A program made the position numbers and the translations under genes. Source: Combretum micranthum (lineage: Eukaryota > Streptophyta > Magnoliopsida > Myrtales > Combretaceae). From it: a DNA stretch of 64,000 nucleotides. Positions 24,274 through 35,130 of this stretch are shown here, piece by piece. The first letter of the stretch is position 1. Every line of letters starts with the position of its first letter. The stretch spans positions 2,095,501-2,159,500 of the forward strand of contig JAMXBD010000011.1 of the NCBI GenBank assembly GCA_024138025.1. Reading direction: 5' to 3'. Under the pieces are notes generated by a model. That model made no database searches and had not been told where the DNA came from. It saw nothing but the letters and a program-made list of their open reading frames with translations.

Positions 24274-25103
24274 TAATACCAATTTAATATGTAATGTTAA
24301 TTTTTAATTAAATACTATAATAGAAGTTTTACGTAAAATAAGAAGGAAATGAATAGTTATTCCCAATGGGATATTATGTTTCTTATAGATTACCTCTATA
24401 TAAATCATTTTTAAATTAAGGTTTTAGAAAGCATGCTAGAAACTTTTGGATCATTATAACATTTGGTCTCACAAGATAAATTTTTAACTTGTATCTTTCT
24501 CTATCATTTAAATAGACAAGTGATAGTAAAACATTTAGGAAATAAAAGCCAATAGTCTTATAGCTTAGTTGTATCTGGTTTAGGTTCTCATTCTTAAGGT
24601 ATAGAGTTTGATTTTCCACATTAGCTTATTATAATGGCACTATGTGGTTGTGATGTAATGGCTCTTGTGACCAAAAAAAAACATTTAAGATTTTAAAGCT
24701 AAAATTACAGCAATTTAAGGAAAATTAAACATTAAAATTTTGTCTTCTCTTTTCTTTAGAGAAACATTTAGCCTTTTGCATATTAACTTTAACCATAATT
24801 CACCTTTCGATAAGGAAAAATAAATGTTAAACATTACACACTACTTCCAAGTGCTTATTTTCTCCATGAAAGATATTGGTAGTGATAAATAAATGAGAAT
24901 TTACCAAAAGGAAATAATAAAACTAATTTATTCATGAAAAGCACTGTAGTCTTATTTATCTGATGGGGGCAGGAGCGAGAGGCTCACAACATTAAATCCC
25001 ACATTGATATCTAAACCTAAGACCTATAAAACAAAATAAAGAAAAAGAAATTACTAAAAAGAATGAAAAAGAAGGAAGAGAAAGAAATAGCAAAATCCTA
25101 GTT
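24274..25103. other. Downstream flank of the beta-galactosidase gene
   Basis: Contains the 3' untranslated region of the minus-strand gene ending at 25104. Possible polyadenylation signals on the minus strand (AATAAA-like, plus TTTATT) lie near 24928 and 24953. A GC-richer patch at 24963-25010 with a CCCACATTG motif resembles an LTR-end relic. No other gene seen. Confidence 0.4.
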
Positions 25104-28100
25104 CTAGCAAAGTGCCTCCACGGCGAGTCTCTTGCTTATTCCATTATCACAAGTTGTCGATCCAAACGTGTTTTCAGAAACATCAATGGAGCAAGACTCC
25201 TTCCCAACACATGCCTACACACATCAAAATTATAAGAAAATTATTAAAACAATTGTCGTGATATAAAACTGCAATTACAAAAAACGTAAAAAGGTAAATA
25301 AAATGAGATAATATATGAGATTTACCTTCTGGATAATAGATAGGGCATCATTGGCACTCTCACATGTTCCTTTTTGGAATGCTCCACAAACACCTTGTGG
25401 ATCACCAAAACTAGCAAATTTGATCGCTGAAATGGGACGCCCTGAACAGGCTAGCTCAAGTGTCTTTTTCTCGTTTACGTTGCCACATACGGTACCAACA
25501 GTTAGAGTTTGGAAATTGACTAACGATGGGTTGCCTCCAAACTCCTCAAACAAGACCAATGTATTCACATCATCTTGTAAGAAAGACCTCGGCACATGGT
25601 ACCTTAGAAAGACACAAATTGAGGAAAGCAAGTCGGTAAAGATGTTTTTAATTACTTTTTCTATTGCTTAAACGTGAATATAGAGATATATATGATGGAT
25701 TACCATCTTTGGGTGGGTTTTCCACAATTAGAGACACATTTGTTGTTGTTATAAGCTCCACGATAGTCGCATATGTCAGTGCTACAACCATCTTCATCAG
25801 CATTATAGCTTGGCCAAAAGCGGCCTATGCTGTTTCCGTTGACCCAAGCTTCACCTTTACCCATTCCTTGGAGATCCAAAACAACCGCATCTGTTCCCAA
25901 TGGAGCCTTAAAGGTAGTCTAAAAGACAAAATAAATAGTAGCGTTATACTAGTTATCTTGTTGCTCATACTATAATTCAAGGACAAACACAGAATCATAT
26001 GATTGAGAAGGTTGAATTAATTTTTTTTACTAAAAAATAAAAATGATACAATTATTTCTATTTAAATATATTATAATAATTATTTTTTTTTCTGAGCTTG
26101 GAAGGCCAGGCCTCTATCGGCCCCCTTGATCCGTCCCTACTATAATCCATATAATAATATTAGCGACATAAACCCACAATGATTTAGCGGTTTAGGTTTC
26201 ATACCTTGTACCAAGTCATCATTCTATTGACGGGCAAATTTTGAGACTCCCACTTAGAGGAAAGTGGAGAGTTAACATCGAAGAGCTTATTATCAAATCC
26301 ATGCAAGCCGACCTTGTAGGACCACTTGTACGAGGATAAATCCTTGATGATTGTCTCATCACCCTTTCGCCCCACAATCTCTATGGGTCCAAGCACTCCG
26401 CTTTGGATCAAATCAAAATATGCACCATAATTCTGTTCATTGATAGAAGAATGTATTAAATTAAAATAGTAAACTTGTAAGACATAATTAATTAAGAGTA
26501 CCTCTTTGTTTAGAAATCACCGTCACATAAAGGTTTACCTGAAAACCAACGGTTGCACTTAAAAGAACCATCGTGTTTCTTCCGGGTTTTAATTTAACGC
26601 TTTTCTCAAATACATAATTGAAAACTCCATATGTAGCCCATTGAGAACCTTCTCAATTAAATCAAACACAAAAAAAAGAATGATGAGGATTGATATAGCA
26701 AATACTTTTCAATGGAATATATATATATATATATATATGAAAAAATTGAAAACTTAAAATATTACCAATATATTGGCCATTAACGTATGCATGTAGAACA
26801 TGACCACTTCCATTAACCTTAAGTGTCATGTCATTGCTCCAAATGGGGTCTTGTGCTTTAAGATCCACACTTTACATAATAAAGAGAGAAAAATGTTAAA
26901 TAAAATAAATATAAAATTACTTTATACCCCATATACAAAATATTTAATTAAAAAAATGGTTTTGTTTTTTACCTTGTCATGTACCACAAATAATCACTAG
27001 TATCACTGGCTGCTTCCTTTTGGTCCAAGATCTTATTAGCAACAGCTTGTCCCTTTCCTAGTAACATTGTGCCATCCGTATTCTCAGGTCTCCAACTCCA
27101 TTTTAGAGAAGCTGGTTCGGCCTCGGCTTCATTGGGCTCTTTCACCATAATGGTTGTTTGGGTACTAACCTATAAATTAAAAAAATTCAACTTATTATTT
27201 TTTTTAAAGTTGGATGTAATAAACTAGAATATTAAATAAGTATTACCGAATTATAATTTACCTTTGCAGTATTATAAACTTCTGTTTTACAATCTGGAAG
27301 AATACTGACTGACCATCCGGGAACTACGTATTCAGCACCTTGGAAGCTTACTGTTACATCGGACATGTTAACATTACCCAAGAAACAGCCTGATGCTTCT
27401 GGAGTTGCATAAATAGTGGCCTAAAGTATCAACAAATGTAATTGTTAGCAATTTATACATATGAGATTAAATTTACTATTCCAAAAATGCTCTATTGTTA
27501 AAAATAAACACGTAGCACGTGTCAAATAAACTTAAAAAGTAAAAAAAAAAAATCTCTAAAAGAAAGTAAATAATAATTCTCAATAATTTTCGTCCATCAT
27601 AATGTGTTGCAAAGAAATGAAAGTATTATGCATGCGAATACATTACATAGACGGAGTTGCCTAGATCAATTTCGGTGATGTTGCCTTCAGTAAGGGTTGT
27701 CTCCATCGAGTGTAACACATCATGCAGTTCCTTTAAGTGACCCCATTTTGGTTGATTCAGATTTCCTAAATAAGAATTATATTCTTGAATATTTAGCATA
27801 AAAAATTCATATGAAAGTAATTTCATAGTATAAGTGTCAATTTATTACCATATTCATCAAGGGGAGCATCATAATCATACGAAGTGGTGATATAGGGACC
27901 ACCCGCTGTCCTGCCAAAGTTTGTCCCACCATGGTACTGATAATCCATACAAATAGGCATTTAGTCAAAATATATAATAAAAAATATTTAGTTAAAATGA
28001 AAGATGAGATTTCTCATATTAATAGCTACAAACCATATAATAATTTTGGAATGTGCCTCCATTTTGGAAAAATCGAGCAACTGAAAATGCGACATCTTCT

Positions 28101-28946
28101 GCGGTTCTATGTGGGTCTTTACCACCCCAATTCTTGAACCTAAATCAAGTATTCAAATTATCCATAGAAGAAAAATTAAAAAAGAAAAAAATCATGGTCA
28201 ATATGAAATATTAAGGTAAGGAAACAACATAATAACTAACCAGCCAGTCCAATTTTCAGTCCACATTTTAGGACTATTAGGATTACTTGGAGTAAATTGA
28301 TCACAGTACCATCCATTGCAAGTATTGATCTAATAATACCCAAAAAAGAAGAAGAAGAAGAAGAAATTTAGAGAACTATATTTTATTTTTTATAAAAAAT
28401 AGTAAGATTATAGATAAATTATTACCATAGAGGGTGGAGCATCACTCTCTTGACACATTATCCATGGAACACCAATGTCAAGCGATGTAGCCATATTCGC
28501 AGTCCAATCAAGGTATGCTTTGCCAGCATCGCCATAGGATGATATCACATTGCCATATTCATTCTCAATCTGAAATTTTTAGGTTAGTGATAGAACATCT
28601 GCGTATGATAAATGTTAATCACTAGACATTTTATACTAATAAATAAAAATGGAATAATAAGAAATATAGTACTTGTGCGAGGATAATAGGGCCTCCTTGT
28701 GTTGCGAAGAGATTCTCCTCTTTAACCATGTTGACAATCAACGTCGTGAAATTTTTCATTTCATTCTGAAAATCGATAGAAAGATTTTAAAACGATGACA
28801 CCAAATAAATTTGATGTATTTAGTGGGGATAAAAACAAATTAATGGTTTCCAAATTTACCATGAAAACATCATTTGCGGTCCTCAACTCAACACCGGGCA
28901 AGTTGTGCAACCAAACGGGAAATCCTCTAGTGAAAAACAAATGAGA

Positions 28947-28989
<43 letters not shown>

Positions 28990-29507
28990 GAAAATTTAAT
29001 GTTAATATCTGTTAATAGTAATATATTTACCCATAGTTCCATTCAGCACAAACATAAGGTCCAATACGAAGTACAGCATATAGACCAGCATCTTGAATGG
29101 TTTTTAAGAATTTTATGAGGTCATTTCTTCCTGTAAAATCGTATTGGCGACGTTCTGGTTCATGAGCATTCCAAAATACATATGTCTCGATTGCATCCAA
29201 TCCTCCTTCTTTCCCTTTTTTAATTAAGTCAGGCCACATCTAAAAATAAAGAGAAATGAAAAGGACAGAAAAAAAAAAATCTGTATGTTATTTATCAAAT
29301 GGCATATGATAAATAAAATGAAAATAAAAAATAAATTTATATTATTACCTCGGGTGTGCTTCGTGGATAATGAATTGAACCGGACAATAGCACCCTACGT
29401 TTTCCATCAATGGTAATAGCTCTTCCATCATGTGAAACAATTGTAGCAAAACTGAAACTAGATGACAATGTTATTAAAACAAAAAGTAAGAGCTGCTTTG
29501 GAGCCAT
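25104..29507 (-). CDS. BGAL: Beta-galactosidase, GH35, BGAL7/BGAL15-like, 17 exons
   Basis: Apoplastic exo-beta-galactosidase removing terminal galactose from cell-wall polymers (known role of plant GH35). Exons, 5' to 3' on the minus strand: 29349-29507, 29031-29239, 28860-28926, 28673-28765, 28426-28569, 28241-28329, 28034-28139, 27849-27936, 27647-27765, 27262-27420, 26973-27169, 26766-26869, 26539-26648, 26205-26432, 25704-25918, 25326-25602, 25104-25214. All 16 introns are GT-AG and the joined frame is open: 2475 nt, 824 residues. Residues 1-21 look like a signal peptide. The GH35 domain spans about 30-335, with [14 protein letters not shown] giving acid/base Glu180 and WTENWTGW giving nucleophile Glu249. 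A beta-sandwich region ends with GGNPSLVNF. Residues about 733-824 form a cysteine-rich SUEL-type galactose-binding lectin domain ending EALC. Length and lectin tail fit the Arabidopsis BGAL7/BGAL15 group. No exon is broken, so it is probably functional. Confidence 0.97.
26717..26738. repeat. (TA)n microsatellite in intron 12
   Basis: Perfect TA run inside the intron between 26648 and 26766. Likely length-variable. Confidence 0.9.
28948..28989. repeat. (AAT)n microsatellite in intron 2
   Basis: About 14 perfect trinucleotide units (TTA on the coding strand) in the 104-bp intron between exons 2 and 3. Long enough to be polymorphic between individuals. Confidence 0.95.
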
Positions 29508-29600
29508 TTTTGTGTTCTAAGCGTATGGTTTCTGAATTTTAATTAGCGGGAGTTCTATTTAAATGCATTTCCCCCCCGTGCTAAGGCTTATTTTACGGTA
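29508..29600 (-). promoter_or_regulatory. Proximal promoter of the beta-galactosidase gene
   Basis: On the minus strand ATTTAAATA (plus 29556-29564) lies about 50 bp before the ATG and is the best TATA candidate, which implies a short leader. A run of seven Gs lies just upstream. The start codon at 29507 is preceded by AAAA, and the signal peptide begins directly after it. Confidence 0.4.
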
Positions 29601-30400
29601 GGATATGGCTCAAAAATGTGAAGGTTTATCCAGAAGGATTCTCTTTTATCTGAAGTATCTATTGATATCTTTCTAGGTAATTTTATTAGTTATAGTAGGA
29701 TTAGAATGAGAGTATATATGATTATCTATACCTACTTATATGTTTTCCAAGATAAAAGTGCAACTTTTGTTTAACTAATAATGGTTATGGTTATTATTTA
29801 TCATATTATTATATATAATATAAATAAAAAATGATAAATTAGGAAAAAAAAAACTATAGTTAGATCAAAGTGCTTTTTCTTCATTACTACTACACACACG
29901 CACACAAACTTGCATCTTTTTAAATAAGGTGATCTATAATTTATTATTAGATTATTTACCATTTTTTAAGCAATTCTTTGAGGACTATTAATTAGATAAT
30001 GTTACTAGTGATGCAGAATTTGTAAAACAAGTTAAAATGATTTTCAAATACTTAACTCCAGAAGTATTTTTATTTTATTTTATATATTTTAAGTATAGCA
30101 GGGATAGAATGATAAAGTTTATTCACAACTATATGAGAAGATGCGACCTGTAGCAAGTGGAAATTATAAATTTTCAACTATAAGAGATTTAAATTCCTTT
30201 CGAAGGTTAGGGAGTAGATCTAATGGTGATCTTGAAAATGTAGATTTAGAGTCCATAAAAGAGTTGGAAACATTCTAGATCTATGCACATATAAGACCAG
30301 AAATATTAAAAGAAGCTTGGATTTAGTCAGACTCATTTAAACTTCTTAAAACTAAATTTCTTTCTCTCAAACTTTCTAGCACACTCATTTGCTTATCATT
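29601..30400. other. Upstream flank of the beta-galactosidase gene
   Basis: AT-rich sequence with TATA-rich patches (29800-29830) and an ACACACAC patch near 29890. No coding sequence or recognised element. Confidence 0.4.
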
Positions 30401-31567
30401 TCATTTTAAACCTTAGTATAAATCACTAAATACACTAGGTAAAATACTCAAGAGGAGGGTGAATTGAGTATTTGTGCAATAATGCCATAATTTGAAACTT
30501 TGTTGATGATTTAATAAACACAAGTAAATATATCAATAACATAGTATGCTGAAAATAAAGAGAATAAAGTGGAAAGAATCAAGCCTAGAATTTAACATAG
30601 AGTTCGATCCTCCTTCTAATCTCCACAATCACACCAATACCTCCAATGAGGACTTCACACCACTATATTAATTACCAACAAGACAATGCTCAAACTGACC
30701 TACACAAAGTGTTTTTTAAAGACAAATTTAAGTGTAGTGGTTTTTTACATAAATTGCAAGTAGAAGAAACAAAGCACTACACCTTTCCATTAATGCTAGC
30801 TAAGGCTTGAAATAAATTACAAGAGTACAAGAAGAGACAACAATTGATTTCTTTGTTAGTTTGCAAATGAAAGCTCTTAAGTTGTCTTTAGAGTACGCCC
30901 TTAGCTTTTTAAATATGGGATTGCAATCTTTAGATGTTGGACTCAAATTCCCAAGTTTAGGTCTTGCATTAATTGTGCTCTAATGACTAGTTCATTGTGG
31001 TTAATGTCCAGACATCATCCCTTAGTGTTCGAACGCTATAGGTGTAAACTGCATAACATAGAAGAATAAAGAATCTAGCATTTGAACGTTATACACTAGC
31101 ATCCGAAAGCTAGGTTAAAATAATTTAAACAAAAACATTTTGTTCGTAAGAAAATAGGCTAGCATTTGAATGCCATGCCTTGATGTTCGGACGCTAGGCC
31201 CAGTTTTGGTTTCATATCTTCTAGCATCCGGGTGCTAAGTGAGCTAGTGTACAGATCTAGCACTTCTCATGCCAAGTAAAGGCTTAGCATCTAGACACTA
31301 ACAGAATTAGTGTCCAGACGCTAAGCTTTGTCCTAGCAAATATTTTTTGAATCTTTAATGTATATGATAAGATGCATAACTTAATGAATTTTGCTCTCAT
31401 AAAAAAAAATGGATTAAGCTTATGTGGTTCAACACTTGGGAAATTTTTTGTAGTTTGCTAGTATGATTATTTCAATAAACTTAACAATCTAAATAAATAA
31501 ATAATAAAAAACCTCACACGAACTTAATAAAAAGCATAGATTATGTAGAAGGCACAATGATATACAA
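30401..31567. mobile_element. Unclassified retroelement debris with palindrome island
   Basis: ACTCAAGAGGAGGGTGAATT at 30447-30466 resembles the GAGGGGGTGAAT start of widespread plant copia/SIRE-type repeats. 31000-31330 is an island of short imperfect palindromes (separate entry). No protein domain was recognised before the gag fragment at 31568. Confidence 0.4.
31000..31330. repeat. Island of short palindromes, TAGCRTCCGRACGCTA type
   Basis: At least eight copies of a 15-17-bp near-palindrome: TAGTGTTCGAACGCTAT, TAGCATTTGAACGTTAT, TAGCATCCGAAAGCTAG, TAGCATTTGAATGCCA, TGATGTTCGGACGCTAG, TAGCATCCGGGTGCTAA, TAGCATCTAGACACTAA and TAGTGTCCAGACGCTAA. Spacing is irregular (about 20-60 bp), so it is neither a satellite nor a CRISPR. 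Confidence 0.75.
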
Positions 31568-32080
31568 CATGAACCCATCACATCCCCTATGCAACCTGAA
31601 AACCGAGAAAAACCCAACAACTGAACTAATAATGAGAAGTTTTAGATGCTATCAGACAACTCACTGGCATATTAGGGAATTTCATGCAATAAACTCTTAA
31701 TGTACTAATATCGACACTTGCTACACATACAAGAGACGCCACGCCAAAAGTTCAAACACCTCTTATTGCATCGATGCTAGCAGTACCATTAATAACTAGA
31801 CTCTATCAGAGTATCTTGCCTGACTTCATAAAGGGCAATCGATACTTTGATGGAGCTTTTGGAAAACTTGATGAGCCCGAAGATTGGTTTGCACAGATAG
31901 AGCGATCCTTTCATGCTTTTGAAGTACCATGTTACCTTAGGCTCGCGTATGGCACATATATGCATATGTTCAAAATAAGAGTATGGTGGGAATCTGAGAG
32001 TAGAGAACTTATATTACATGGCTACAACTTATAGGGAAAGGCAAGGAGGTCATTTAAGCTTGAATATACCTAAACTAATA
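31568..32080 (+). pseudogene. Ty3/gypsy gag fragment
   Basis: An 86-codon open stretch (31774-32034) has DFIKGNRYFDGAFG, PEDWFAQIERSFHAFEVP, then RLAYGTYMHMF and a WWES motif. It matches the gypsy gag core (F...F.G...P..AE.W...ME..F......P...KV..A.Y.L...A..WW). The upstream 31568-31770 may be the more decayed N-terminus. No zinc knuckle or pol follows, because an LTR-like sequence adjoins. Confidence 0.7.
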
Positions 32081-33350
32081 CAAATCTTAAGGGCATGGAT
32101 ATCTTTTCTATCTTAAACATAGAAATTATACATTTAAGGCTCCACACCCTCATATAAAAGCCTTAATTTTTCTCTCTCCTCTTGTTTTTTTTAACATTGT
32201 AAGACTTCTTGAAGAAGTCAATTCTCTCTAAAACTCTCACCAAACTTTATTAGGAAGAAAACCCTCTCTGTTTTGCTTAGTTAGGAATTAACAAACTTCA
32301 TCAACAAGATTCAAAGAAGAGAAAGGTAAAAATCATATCCTTATCTTTTTAATCCTTATATCTACCATACTAATATAATAATTAATCATAGGAATAAACA
32401 AGGATCAAGAAGGATTTAGAAGGAGTGTGAGAAGCTTCTTCAACAAGCATACCTTCCTAGTAGTAGTAGTAGTTTATGCTTGTGTGTTCTTCATTCTAGG
32501 TAAGCAATTTAATCTTTACATTTGATTGTGATTATGTGATTAATGATGTATGGATTAGGATTTAATGATGTGGTGATAGTTTTCACTTATAGATTGATGT
32601 CACACTATGGTGCCTTAGGTGAGACAGTCCGCCATCCACAATAAGGAAGTATAGGACTAACTCCACTATCATTCAAAAGCTTCTCATGTTGTATAGAAGC
32701 GTATTTATTCCTAAGGTAACTGTGGTGGCATGTAGTATCTAACTAGGTTAGAAATGAGGCAACACAATAAAATAGGTACTACTTCATTAACAAATAAACC
32801 ATATTAGTTCATTACAAACATACATGTTTAGAGGATTAACCAAAAGTCTCACAACAGACATCTCACAAGAAAGAAAGGTCCCCACAACTCACTATCGAGT
32901 TTGGATTTTTTATTTTCTAGTTTAATTTTCTTTTAATTCGATTTGTACCAAACCCTAAGCCATTTGATACAAACCCTTGACTAGGAATTAAAGGAAATTT
33001 AATTTTTGAAAACATTTTGGAGATGCTACCTGATCAAAGTCGAGAAAAATTTATAAGTTAGGATTGATAGGTTGGTTGATCCTAACTTAGCTGCTGGTCT
33101 CCGAAAAATTAAATTTAAAACCAAATTTTATAAATACGAAATTTTTGATTTAGGGGCTACCCTATTAAAACCATATGGTTACCATCTTAATTCATAATTT
33201 AAAATTTATTCTTTTAATGCTCAACGAAATTACTAATTAAAAAAAATTATGATATTCACAATTTATCGTTAAAGTTTACAAATCTAAACAATATTTGCAA
33301 CAAACAATGAATCAAATCAATATTTACAAAAATAAATAATTCTTTTATTT
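32081..33350 (+). mobile_element. LTR-like block with promoter and leader
   Basis: ATATAAAAGCC at 32153-32163 is a TATA-like box. A pyrimidine-rich leader follows, with a donor-like AAAGGTAAAAA at 32324. Further on, GGTGCCTTAGGTGAGACAGTCCGCCATCC (split here around 32610-32635) and ACTAACTCCACTATC resemble the U5 side of the gypsy LTRs elsewhere in the window. Ends are not defined and no partner copy is present. Confidence 0.4.
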
Positions 33351-33790
33351 TTTATGTCGCATTGGAGTTGCTTACGTATTCGATAATTAGGATAAGACAA
33401 CATGTAGTTTTTTTTAAGAAAAACTTTAATGTGTTGTTTTTTTTATTATTATTTTGAACTATTTTTCATTTAAGTTCTTTAATTCTTCAATTTTTGTAAA
33501 ATTCTTTTTTTTTTTTTTTGTATAACCCTATAAGCTACCAAGTTGATTTTTTCCTTAGAAAATAGGATTTTCTATGCTTTAAATTTTTTTAAAATATACA
33601 TATATTTTTATTTTTTTATATATTTTTATATATTTTTTATTTATATATATTAACACGCTCATACTACATACATATATTTTGAAATTCATTACTTTGACAA
33701 AATTATATTATATTATATTTTGTATTTTTTATTATTTTCTTTCTTTTTTTTCTTCAATATTTAAATAAAAAGAAAAAAAATTAAACTTAC
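33351..33790. other. T-rich low-complexity DNA
   Basis: Long T/TA-rich tracts. Nothing else recognised. Confidence 0.5.
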
Positions 33791-35130
33791 ATGTTGGCAT
33801 ATGTAGGTCGGATGTGCGGATTCAGATCGAATTTTTAGATCAAATTTTGGGTCGAATTTGGGTTGCACAATAGTAGGCAATCGGCAAAAGCGACCGATGG
33901 CGTTTCGATGGCTCTAAGCGGTCATGGAGGCATTGAACGAAGACTTAGGAGGACAAGGAAGATCCGACGGTGGTGGATTGACTCAAAATTAGCTAGAAGT
34001 TGGTGGTTTTGTGCTCCAAATGATGGTGCTTGGCGATGGTGGTTGTCGGAAGCTGTTGAGAAGGTTGGCTAAGGAGAAAGCTATTAACTAAAGTTTTCAC
34101 CACTCTTGAGTCCCATTTTAGCCTTGGTTTGCTCCAATTTGGCCTCTATTATGAGTAAATGGAGAATTTTCCAAATCGAGCAATAAATCTAAAAAAATCA
34201 CATTGAAGCTTGCTTGGTGTTTTCGGATGAACTGTATTGTTATGGATGCTTGTTGATGGTTATGGATGACATGAACTAAGAATTCGATCCATATTTATAC
34301 TATTTGGCATTTGAATTAGGTAGAGTTCATTCGAAGATTTGGTTGGTTGGTCGTACACAAATTGGAGCTTCTTGAATGTTTTTTATGATCCTCGAGCTTA
34401 ATGAACTTTTGGAAGGAGGATAAGGAGCTCAAATCTGTACTTCTAGAAGCTTGAGTGGTAGTTCGGATCAAAATTCAAAAGTTTGTTTCAGGCGTGAAAA
34501 TAAGTTTTTCGCGAACTATGGATTAAAATTTGAATGCCAAATTGATAGTTTTAAGACCAACTTTTGATTCAAACTTGTAGTATCCTATGCCTACTTCAAA
34601 TCCTATCCATCAATTTGATCTAAATCGAATAAAAAATGGATCAAAATTGAGTTGAAATCACCGCCTCGTGTAGGAAAAACTAGTAATCACAATGAGGAAG
34701 ATGACGTGCATGTCAAACACGCACATCCTACACACAACAATACGCAGCGTATGTGTCTCACATGCCAAAAAGAAAAAACAAAATCCGTGCTTCTACGCAG
34801 AATTGAACCTCGGTCTCGCTTGTTTGCGTGTGCATACTTAACCAACAGGCCATTGGCCTGTGCCTTAGTCATATGGTCATTTAAATAATACTTGAGTGAG
34901 CTAAACTAAGGCCAAAATGCAATTTTTTAATAATTTTTTTTAATTTTTTCTTTCTGAACCATATATATTTTATTTATCATTTTTAATACTTTTTTTATAT
35001 ATTTTATATTTTTTTTCTTTTTACATTTTTTGAATCATGTTTTACATCTGTGTATACATATTCTATTTATCTTTATACTTTATAATATTATTATTACATA
35101 TATGACTACTTTTTTATTTCAGGGGCAAAA
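33791..35130. mobile_element. Unclassified retroelement-like segment
   Basis: Base composition rises sharply at 33810-34070 (GGTCGGAT, GGTGGTGG, TGGCGATGGTGG patches), as in some plant LTRs and leaders. The 69-codon open frame there has no recognisable domain. A tRNA-like sequence lies at its right side (34796-34862), and GGGGTCTACACTTACC at 35133 may be the terminus of the next LTR. Classification is open. Confidence 0.35.
34796..34862 (-). tRNA. tRNA-like sequence or SINE head (degenerate)
   Basis: On the minus strand an A-box-like TGGCCTGTTGG (plus 34842-34852) is followed 43 bp later by a B-box-like GGTTCAATTCT (plus 34799-34809), the spacing found in tRNAs. GGTTAAG after the A box also fits a tRNA D-loop. 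The T stem and acceptor stem do not pair well and each box deviates from consensus, so this is a tRNA-derived relic, not a working tRNA. Confidence 0.35.

Noticed and set aside
25315..25975. Two plus-strand open frames of 118 and 103 codons
   Set aside because: They lie antisense to exons 16 and 15 of the beta-galactosidase gene, whose minus-strand frame has domain support.
33863..34072. 69-codon open frame in a GC-richer patch
   Set aside because: No recognisable domain and W/R/G-rich composition from GGTGG repeats; likely part of an LTR or leader.
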